From Methylomonas sp. UP202 (GTDB lineage Bacteria; Pseudomonadota; Gammaproteobacteria; Methylococcales; Methylomonadaceae), in the NCBI RefSeq assembly GCF_029910655.1, contig NZ_CP123897.1:1054001-1118000 (forward strand): a DNA stretch of 64,000 nt, read 5' to 3'. Below, in pieces: positions 17,399-26,000 of this stretch. The number at the start of each line of letters is the position of its first letter. The first letter of the stretch is position 1. Under the pieces are notes generated by a model, which saw only the letters and a list, made by a program, of their open reading frames with translations, was not told the DNA's origin and did no database searches. Made by a program: the position numbers and the translations under genes.

Positions 17399-17798
17399 TA
17401 GCGTGAGCTCCGGCATTTTCTGACTATAGCTAAAGGTGCTTCGAAACATTGAAAGCTGGCGGAATTAACGCGAGCAATGGTGTTTCGGCAAAGGCTTGCT
17501 ATCCGGGTTGGGACTGTCGCGATTTGGATGTTGGGGTATGAATAGCTTCCGGCATGGAATTCAAATTAAAACGGTATCGGATACGGCTATTTATTTGCCG
17601 TTTATTTTTGCCGGACTTGGCATGGGTTGAGCGATTAATTTCCGGCGCCTGGTGAACAGATAACCGTCCGCACGCCCGCGTTTCAAGCTGCTTCGTATTT
17701 TGCCAAGACGCGCCAATGTGGCGGTCATCTTTAATTCGGGTTTTTTAGCTGTTTTCGCGCTAATTTTCGATCATTCTTAAATTATTTACTTATATATC
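17399..17798. other. 400-base gap between the tailoring genes and the NRPS genes
   Basis: No coding frame is supported. The last 40 bases are AT-rich (TTAAATTATTTACTTATATATC) right up to ATG 17799, with no Shine-Dalgarno sequence. This could hold a separate promoter for the synthase genes, or the synthase may start a little differently from the annotated ATG. No terminator was recognised after the thioesterase gene. Confidence 0.4.
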
Positions 17799-20700
17799 AT
17801 GGGGACGGATATACAGTTTCCGCGAACGCGCGGCGAGTTCATCGACGCCAGCGGCGTTTTAGATCGGCTCGCCGTCGCGGGTTCCGGTTCGCGCCAAGCC
17901 CTATTGACCGACTTCATTCGCGATTTGTTGGTTGAGTTTCTGGAGTTGGACAGCCCCAACGAGGTGGTCGACGATCAGAATTTCGCAGCCTTGGGCGCGG
18001 ATTCGATGCAGGCGGTCGACTTCAAGGTAGAGCTTGAAAAGCGCTTGCAGTGCGCCTTGAGGTCGACGGTGCTGTTCGATTATCCCAGTTTGGATTTGCT
18101 CACGCGGTATTTGTTGGATGAGGTCTTGTCCTTCGGCGACGTTTCGTCGGTTGACGATCCCTTGGAATCAATCCCGACAGCCGTGAAGGGGCAAGGTCCC
18201 GAGCTCGATCCGTTCGCTATCGCCGTGATAGGCATGGCCGGCATATTTCCGGAAGCCGAGAATGCCGCCGCGTTGTGGCGGAAAGTCATTTCAGATTCGC
18301 CGTTGCACGTCGCCAGCCATCCGGGAAAGTCGGAATTGACCTATGCTCGGGTCGATCCGGGCAGATTGCAGGCCCTGGAATGCGTGAAGATGTCGCGGGC
18401 CGACTTCGCGGCTTTACCGCGTCAGGAGCAGTTACTTTATCAATGCATCGAAGACGCGTTGCATGACTATCGGCTTGATCTGTCCGCGCTGATAAAAAGT
18501 ACGACTGCTGTTTACATCGGCAGCCGGGATACGGTGCCGACACCGGATGTGGCCTACCAAATTCCGCTCGCCAACAAGGTTTCGTTTCAATTGAACCTGA
18601 AAGGTCCCAGTGAAACGATCAACACCTTTTGCACCAGTGTGTATGTTGCATTACATCGGGCCATACAAAGCCTGCGGGCCGGCGAATGTCAACAAGCGCT
18701 GGTCGGCGGCGTCAACGTGATCGGTGCCGACGAATTTACCGAAGCTTCCCGTCAGGGTTTGTACCGGGACATCTTGAGTCCGGACAATCAAACCAAAAGC
18801 TTTGGCGATGCCGCCAACGGCTATTTGCGCAGCGAAGGGGCCGGGGTGTTGATTGTAAAACCGTTGGCTGACGCGGTGCGGGACGGCAACACGATTCTGG
18901 GCTTGGTCAGGGGCTCGGCGGTTTATCACGGCGGTCGAGGTTATTCGTTCGAGGCACCGAATTCGCAGGGTCTTAAGGAAGCGATACGCTTGTGCTTAAC
19001 GTGTGCCAATCTGGACTCGGATTCGATCGACTATGTCGAAGCGCACGGTATCGGCAACCTGATGGCCGATGCGCTGGAGCTAGGCGCTATCGATCAAGCT
19101 TACCGGCAGGCCGGCGCCGATTCCGCCAAACGCTGGCATATCAGCAGCGTGAAGCCCAGTATCGGCCATCCGGAAGCCGCTTCGGGTATCGCGTCGATCA
19201 TCAAGGTTTTGAAAGCGTTCGAGCACGGAGTGCTGCCTGGCGTGGCCGGCCTGGACGCGATCAATAGCGACTTTCCCGCTGGGCACGCCTTGACGCTGCA
19301 GCACGAAAATCGTCGTTGGCCCGGCGCCGACCGGCCGAAACGCGCGGCCCTGAATAGTTACGCCATCGGTGGGGTAAACGCTCACATTGTTCTCGAGGAA
19401 TACCGGCCCGATGCCGAGGCGCAAGCTCGGGCCGGCGGTCATTCAGCGCCGGTGACGGTAAAACCGCTGGATGACTTGAGTCCGGATACGCCGACTTTGG
19501 CGGTCGTAGCCAAGCTGGTGAAAGACATTTTTAAGCTGGACTTGGCGACGCTCGATTTATCGCTGTCCCTGATCGATTACGGCTTCGATTCCATCGACGT
19601 GGTGCAGTTCGTCGGCCGCTTGAACGAATCTCTGGATTTGGACATCAAATTCAGCCAGGTGTTGGGGATAGACGATTTCGCCGGTTTTTTCGATTTGTTG
19701 GCTCGCCGACAGCAGCAAAAGCGCAAGGTGGCGCATGACGCCGGCACCGCGCAACCGCTAAGTTTGGCGTCGGAGATTCGCGGTCCGTTGTCCGAAGTGC
19801 AAAAAGGTCTTTGGTATGTCAACGAACTCGCCCCGGAGTCGATCGCGTTTAACGTGCCGTTGACCTTCAAGGTCCCTGGCGGCGTCGAGGTCGAAAAACT
19901 AGAGCAAGCGCTCGCCGCGATGTTGGCGGAGTATCCGCTGCTTAGGGCGGCGATTCTTCAGCGGAGCGACACCGGCGATAGCGAGCAAGTGATTCGGCCG
20001 CTGGATGACGGTCCTCTCTGCCATGAAATTCGCCTCGAGTTCGGGGCAATGCTGGATGATTGTTTGTGGGCGCTGTTGAGGCAGCCGTTCGATCTAGCCA
20101 CGGAGGCATTGGTCAGGCTGTATGCGATCGACGCGGCGGATGCCGGCGCTTACGTGTTTTTCGTGATCCATCACATCGTCTTCGATGGTACCTCGGGCGC
20201 GTTGTTTATTGCGTCGTTTTGGCGGAAATATCATGCTTTGCTGGCTGGCGAAACCTTGGTTTGCCAAGTCCCGGACTTGGCTTTTCTGGACTACGTCGAA
20301 TGGGAGCGCCGCTATCTGGCCGGTAGCGCCGGAGACGAGGATAGGCGTTGGTGGCGCGCATTATTGGCCGATCAAGCGGCGACCTTGAATCTGCCCTACG
20401 ATCGTATGCCGCAAGCCAGTTTGTCGGCCGACGGCATCGGCTGTCGTAAATATACGCTGGACGACGCGACGCTGGCGGCTCTCAAGCAGTTGGCGACACG
20501 CTGCAAAACCAGTTTGGCGGTGCTGTTTCTGGCGACATTCCAGATTTTTTTGAACAAGCTCACCCAGGAATCGGCGCTGGCGGTCACCACGCCGGTGCGA
20601 GGACGGCCCAAGCAAGCGCACGAGCAGAGTATCGGTTGTTACATCAATGTGATGGTGGTGCCTTGCACGATGCAAACCGAGTTGGCCTTCGTGCAATGGG

Positions 20701-22964
20701 TCCAACAAGCCCGCCAACAATTTTTCGATTGCCTGGACCATGCGCACTATCCGTTTCCCCGCTTGTTGGCGGATCTGGGATTGAATCTGGCCAACCCGCA
20801 AGAAAATCCGTTTCCGGTGTCCTACACCTACCAAAATTTCTTCGACGAGTTGTTGAACAACGCTGATGCGCTGCAAGGCGTGGAGACTTTGTACGAGGTG
20901 TTTCAACAAACCGAGGACCATTACACGCTGGAAATTTACGATTTCCGGCAGAGCCTGCAGATCAATATCAAGTACAAACGCAGTTTGTTCGACGACGCCA
21001 CGATCACGCGGCATTTGGCTTGCTTCAAGCAGTTGTTGACCAGCGTAATCACCGACCCCGAGCAGGCTATCGGCGGCATCGAAATCGTTCCGCCGGCGGA
21101 AAAGCAATGCTTGTTGAGCGATTTCAACGCGACTCAGACCGCGCCGCTTGGCGAATTTTGCATCCACGACCTATTCGTCCGCCAAGCCCTGAAAAGCCCC
21201 GACCAGGTGGCGGTGATCGGCGACGAGCGGTCACTCAGCTATCGGGAGTTGCACGAGCAAAGCGACCGGCTGGCGAGCTATCTGCAAGAACGCGGCGTGG
21301 CGCCGGATACTATCGTGGCGGTGTGTCTGCGCCGCTCGCCGCTGATGCTGGTCGGCTTGCTGGGCATACTCAAGGCCGGCGGCGCCTATCTGCCGCTGGA
21401 CGCCAATACCCCCGTCGAACGTAGCAAAGCCTTGCTACTGGACAGCGGCGCCCAACTGCTGCTGACCGAAGCCGGCTTGGCCGACGGCTTGGCTGAAATC
21501 CGCGCCGGTTTGGCGATTCAGACCCTGGCGCTGGATAGCGACTGGCCGCTGATCGCCCAGAGCGCCGCGCAACCGCGTCCCAGCGCGCGTCCCGAACATC
21601 TGGCCTACGTCATCTATACCTCAGGTTCCACCGGTCAGCCCAAAGGGGTGATGGTGGAACATCGCAACGTCGTCAATCACAATCTGGCGGTGATAGCCGC
21701 CTATGCTCTCAACGACCGCGACCGGGTGCTGCAGTTTTCGACGATCAGCTTCGACATCTTCGTCGAAGAAGTCTTCCCGACCCTGCTCAGCGGCGGCGCG
21801 GTGGTGATGATGGACGGCGAGCGTTTCACCGACGTGGCGTATCTGAAAAGCCTGCTGGAACGCCACCGGGTCAGTCTGATCAACCTGCCCACTGCCTACT
21901 GGCATACGCTGGTGGATCAAGACTTTAGCCACACCGCATTGAGCCGGGTCGTGATCGGCGGCGAAAAGGCCGAGGCACAAAAATACCGGGCTTGGCGGCA
22001 ACGCAACCCGAACGTCGCGGTGATCAACAGCTACGGCCCGACCGAAACCACGGTGATCTCGCTGCTGCACCCGATAGACACGGCCCAAAATCCCGATCAA
22101 GCGATACCGCTCGGCAAACCGCTGGCCAACACCCAAGTCTACGTGCTGGATAGCGCACTCAAACCGGTGCCGATCGGCGTGCCCGGCGAACTGCACATCG
22201 CCGGCGCCGGCGTCGCTCGCGGCTATCTCAACCAACCGGAACTGACCGCCGAGAAGTTCATCGCCAACCCGTTCGGCGCCGGCAAGCTGTATAAAACCGG
22301 CGATTTGGTGCGCTGGCTGGACGGCGGCAACCTGGCCTTCATCGGCCGCCGCGACCATCAGGTCAAGATTCGCGGGTTTCGGGTGGAAATCGGCGAAATC
22401 GAAAATGCCTTGCTAAGCCACCCGAGTGTCCGCAACGCGGTCGTTCTTGCCCAAGAACATGCTGGCGGCAAACAGTTGGTTGCGTTCTACCAACTTGTTC
22501 AAGCACTTGACGTAGTCGAGCTCAGCCGATTTTTACGCGAGCGCTTGCCCGATTACATGGTGCCGGCCGCCTGGGTCGAGTTGGAGGAAATGCCGTTAAC
22601 CAGCAACGGCAAGATCAATCGCAAGGCTCTGGAGGATAGGCCGGTCGATCTGTCCGCTCGGACCCATTACGTCGCGCCCGGCAACGCCGTCGAAGCGACC
22701 TTGTCCGAGATATGGCGGGATGTGTTGGATCTGGACCAAGTCGGCGTGCAAGACAACTTTTTCGCGCTAGGGGGGCATTCCCTACTGGCGATCCAAATTG
22801 TGCTCCGCATCAAGGCCGCGCTAGGCGTGGAACTACCGCTCAGCCGCTTTTTCGAGGCGGCGGATATTCAGCAACTGGCCCTCGCCGTCGCCGGCGGCGC
22901 GCAAGTCCAACAGGAAGATTCGCTGGCTAGTTATTTGAAGCACATGGAGGTGTTCATTGTTTAA
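17799..22964 (+). CDS. Hybrid synthase ACP-KS-ACP-C-A-PCP
   Basis: A 1721-residue megasynthase. Domains in order: ACP (about 25-110, GADSM, carrier Ser69); ketosynthase (about 140-540; catalytic Cys278 in NTFCTS, His416 in VEAHGIG, His457 in GHPEA); second carrier (GFDSID, Ser598); condensation (about 650-1100, HHIVFDG with His791-792); adenylation (about 1115-1600, YTSGSTGQPKG near 1273); and PCP (GGHSL, Ser1661). No acyltransferase, ketoreductase or dehydratase domain is visible. The first ACP is the likely acceptor of the fatty acid from the ligase at 13302; standalone ACPs fill this place in actinobacterial clusters. The C-terminal tail (SYLKHMEVFIV) probably meets the docking domain of the next protein. 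By eye the A-domain pocket reads D-I-E-N-V-G-S-V-I; Glu at the third position suggests a basic amino acid. Confidence 0.85.
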   Translation: MGTDIQFPRTRGEFIDASGVLDRLAVAGSGSRQALLTDFIRDLLVEFLELDSPNEVVDDQNFAALGADSMQAVDFKVELEKRLQCALRSTVLFDYPSLDLLTRYLLDEVLSFGDVSSVDDPLESIPTAVKGQGPELDPFAIAVIGMAGIFPEAENAAALWRKVISDSPLHVASHPGKSELTYARVDPGRLQALECVKMSRADFAALPRQEQLLYQCIEDALHDYRLDLSALIKSTTAVYIGSRDTVPTPDVAYQIPLANKVSFQLNLKGPSETINTFCTSVYVALHRAIQSLRAGECQQALVGGVNVIGADEFTEASRQGLYRDILSPDNQTKSFGDAANGYLRSEGAGVLIVKPLADAVRDGNTILGLVRGSAVYHGGRGYSFEAPNSQGLKEAIRLCLTCANLDSDSIDYVEAHGIGNLMADALELGAIDQAYRQAGADSAKRWHISSVKPSIGHPEAASGIASIIKVLKAFEHGVLPGVAGLDAINSDFPAGHALTLQHENRRWPGADRPKRAALNSYAIGGVNAHIVLEEYRPDAEAQARAGGHSAPVTVKPLDDLSPDTPTLAVVAKLVKDIFKLDLATLDLSLSLIDYGFDSIDVVQFVGRLNESLDLDIKFSQVLGIDDFAGFFDLLARRQQQKRKVAHDAGTAQPLSLASEIRGPLSEVQKGLWYVNELAPESIAFNVPLTFKVPGGVEVEKLEQALAAMLAEYPLLRAAILQRSDTGDSEQVIRPLDDGPLCHEIRLEFGAMLDDCLWALLRQPFDLATEALVRLYAIDAADAGAYVFFVIHHIVFDGTSGALFIASFWRKYHALLAGETLVCQVPDLAFLDYVEWERRYLAGSAGDEDRRWWRALLADQAATLNLPYDRMPQASLSADGIGCRKYTLDDATLAALKQLATRCKTSLAVLFLATFQIFLNKLTQESALAVTTPVRGRPKQAHEQSIGCYINVMVVPCTMQTELAFVQWVQQARQQFFDCLDHAHYPFPRLLADLGLNLANPQENPFPVSYTYQNFFDELLNNADALQGVETLYEVFQQTEDHYTLEIYDFRQSLQINIKYKRSLFDDATITRHLACFKQLLTSVITDPEQAIGGIEIVPPAEKQCLLSDFNATQTAPLGEFCIHDLFVRQALKSPDQVAVIGDERSLSYRELHEQSDRLASYLQERGVAPDTIVAVCLRRSPLMLVGLLGILKAGGAYLPLDANTPVERSKALLLDSGAQLLLTEAGLADGLAEIRAGLAIQTLALDSDWPLIAQSAAQPRPSARPEHLAYVIYTSGSTGQPKGVMVEHRNVVNHNLAVIAAYALNDRDRVLQFSTISFDIFVEEVFPTLLSGGAVVMMDGERFTDVAYLKSLLERHRVSLINLPTAYWHTLVDQDFSHTALSRVVIGGEKAEAQKYRAWRQRNPNVAVINSYGPTETTVISLLHPIDTAQNPDQAIPLGKPLANTQVYVLDSALKPVPIGVPGELHIAGAGVARGYLNQPELTAEKFIANPFGAGKLYKTGDLVRWLDGGNLAFIGRRDHQVKIRGFRVEIGEIENALLSHPSVRNAVVLAQEHAGGKQLVAFYQLVQALDVVELSRFLRERLPDYMVPAAWVELEEMPLTSNGKINRKALEDRPVDLSARTHYVAPGNAVEATLSEIWRDVLDLDQVGVQDNFFALGGHSLLAIQIVLRIKAALGVELPLSRFFEAADIQQLALAVAGGAQVQQEDSLASYLKHMEVFIV
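21159..22387 (+). repeat. A-domain coding block, near-identical copy 1
   Basis: This 1229-base block matches 24582-25810 without any gap and with long identical stretches; one clearly different patch lies at about 21274-21310. Flanking C-domain and PCP coding sequences of the two synthases are not similar at this level. Recent duplication or gene conversion of the A domain alone explains this. Confidence 0.8.
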
Positions 22965-23039
22965 ACACGCTCGATCGCGGCGGAAGGCGTTCGTCTGGAT
23001 TCAGCGCTTAAGATTTTTGCCATTACCACAGCCAATAGC

Positions 23040-26000
23040 ATGTTGAGTGAATTGATAGCAAAGGGCGCGCGGTTCAGTGCCACATCCGCCGGGGATTTGC
23101 AGGTACAGGCAGGCCATGGCCTGCTGACCGAGGCGGTTAAATCCGCGCTGACCGCCGATAAACCCAATGTTCTAGCTTACTTGGCCGGCGACAAAATCGC
23201 CTGCCAGTCCTTTTCCCAGGAGCGCTTGTGGTTTCTGGATAGACTGGGGTTTGGCGGCCAGTACCACGTGCCGGGCGTGGGGAAAATCGACGGTCCTTTG
23301 GATGTCGACGCGCTGGCGAAGGCGCTGAACTGCATTTATGCCCGCCATGACGCGTTGCGCACCAATTTCACGGCGCTGGACAATATTCCGTTACAAAGAA
23401 TCCGCCCGGTATCGGAAGTGGATTTCGAGCAATACGATCTGAGTCAGCTCGGCGGGGAAGTGCAACACCGCGAACAAAAGCAAAGGTTGAAAAGCTTTAT
23501 CGAGCAGGCGTTCAACTTGGAACATTCGCCGTTATTCAGAGCGATGCTATTGCGTTTGGACAGCGAAAGCCACGTGCTGGCTCTGTGTCTGCACCACATC
23601 ATCACCGACGGTTGGTCGATGCGGGTTTTGCTGAACGATCTCACGGCCGCCTACACGGCATTTATCGAAGGCCGGCAGCCGGTATTGCCGGCGTTGGCGG
23701 TGGACTACGCGCTGTTCGCCGGCTGGGAACGCGAAACTCAAACGGACGCCAGATTGGCCCGCGAACTGTCTTATTGGCAACGCCAGTTGTCCGGCTATCA
23801 AAATCTTGAGATGCCGTTGGATTTCGCGCGTCCGGCCGCCGCCAGCGGAAAGGGTGCTTACCTGTCATTCGAGTTCAGCACGGCCCAGGGGCTAGCGATC
23901 AAACAAGCCGCCCGGGCGAGAAAAACCACGCCGTTTACCGTGTTCATGACTGCGGTGTATCTGTTGTTAAGAAAATACAGCGGCCAGGACGATATTTGCT
24001 TAGGTATGCCGGTGGCTAACCGCAATCAGCGCGAAATCGAAGACATCGTCGGTTTTTTCGTGAACACCGTCGTGATGCGCATTCATCCCGAGGAGCAATC
24101 CAACTTGTCGGTCGATGCGCTACTGGATCATGTGCATGGCGTAATCGTCGACGGCCAGGACAATCAGCACGTGCCGATCGAGAAAGTTTTCGACTTATTG
24201 CAGCCTGAGCGGGATTTGAGCCGAAGCCCGGTGTTTCAAGTATTGATCAATTACACGCCGTTACGGCTTGGCGCGGTGCCTTTCGGCAATTGCCGCTTGC
24301 AGCCGGTATTCGACTTCGAAATCAATGAAGCAAAATTCGAGTTGACCTTCACTTATAACGAGTATGAAGACGATCATGCCGTTATTGGCGTCGAGTATGC
24401 CTCGGATCTGTATTTGCCCGAGACGGTGCAACGGATGACGGCGCATCTGTCTCGAATCATGCAGTACTTGGTCGATACGCCAAACGGCACACTCACGGAA
24501 CTGGAACTGCTGGATGACGACGAACGGCGCAAGATACTGGAGGATTGGAGCCGGACGGCCGGCAAGCCAGTCCCGGATGCCTGCATCCACGACCTATTCG
24601 TCCGCCAAGCCCTGAAAAGCCCCGACCAGGTGGCGGTGATCGGCGACGAGCGGTCACTCAGCTATCGGGAGTTGCACGAGCAAAGCGACCGGCTGGCCGT
24701 ATATCTGCAAAAGCTAAGCGTCCAGGCCGATACCATCGTGGCGGTGTGTCTGCGCCGCTCGCCGCTGATGCTGGTCGGCTTGCTGGGCATCCTCAAGGCC
24801 GGCGGCGCCTATCTGCCGCTGGACGCCAATACGCCCGTCGAACGTAGCAAAGCCTTGTTACTGGACAGCGGCGCCCAACTGCTGCTGACCGAAGCCGGCT
24901 TGGCCGACGGCTTGGCTGAAATCCGCGCCGGTTTGGCGATTCAGACCCTGGCGCTGGATAGCGACTGGCCGGCGATCGCCCAAAGCGCCGCGCAACCGCG
25001 TCCCAGCGCGCGTCCCGAACATCTGGCCTACGTCATCTATACCTCAGGTTCCACCGGTCAGCCCAAAGGGGTGATGGTGGAACATCGCAACGTCGTCAAT
25101 CACAATCTGGCGGTGATAGCCGCCTACCGTCTCACCGAGCGCGACCGGGTGCTGCAGTTTTCGACGATCAGCTTCGACATCTTCGTCGAAGAAGTCTTCC
25201 CGACCCTGCTCAGCGGCGGCGCGGTGGTGATGATGGACGGCGAGCGCTTCACCGACGTGGCGTATCTGAAAAGCCTGCTGCAACGCCATCGGGTCAGTCT
25301 GATCAACCTGCCCACTGCCTACTGGCATACGCTGGTGGATCAAGACTTTAGCCACACCGCATTGAGCCGGGTCGTGATCGGCGGCGAAAAGGCCGAGGCG
25401 CAAAAATACCGGGCTTGGCGGCAACGCAACCCGAACGTCGCGGTGATCAACACCTACGGCCCGACCGAAACCACGGTGATCTCGCTACTGCACCCGATAG
25501 ACCCGGCCCAAAATCCCGACCAAGCAATACCGCTCGGCAAACCGCTGGCCAACACCCAAGTCTACGTGCTGGATAGCGCACTCAAACCGGTGCCGATCGG
25601 CGTGCCTGGCGAACTGCACATCGCCGGCGCCGGCGTCGCTCGCGGCTATCTCAATCAGCCGGCACTGACCGCCGAGAAATTCATCGCCAACCCGTTCGGT
25701 GCCGGCAAGCTGTATAAAACCGGCGATCTGGTGCGCTGGCTGGACGGCGGCAACCTGGCCTTCATCGGCCGCCGCGACCATCAGGTCAAGATTCGCGGGT
25801 TTCGGGTGGAGTTGGGCGAAATCGAGACCGCCCTGGCCAGGCATCCGGCGGTCAAGTTGGCGGTGGTGGTGGTCGGCGAACACTCTCATAACAAACAACT
25901 GCTGGCTTTTTATACCCACGACGGCAACCCGCCCGAGCAGGAGGTGCTGAAAGCGTTTTTGCGTGAAAGCTTGCCGGAATACATGGTGCCACTCGCGCTG

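Noticed and set aside
17399..17798. A missing standalone ACP gene between thioesterase and NRPS
   Set aside because: No frame with a carrier GxDS motif in this gap; the ACP is the N-terminal domain of the synthase instead.
20361..21167. Long minus-strand frame opposite the first NRPS
   Set aside because: Shadow of the C and A domains in high-GC codons; no family features.
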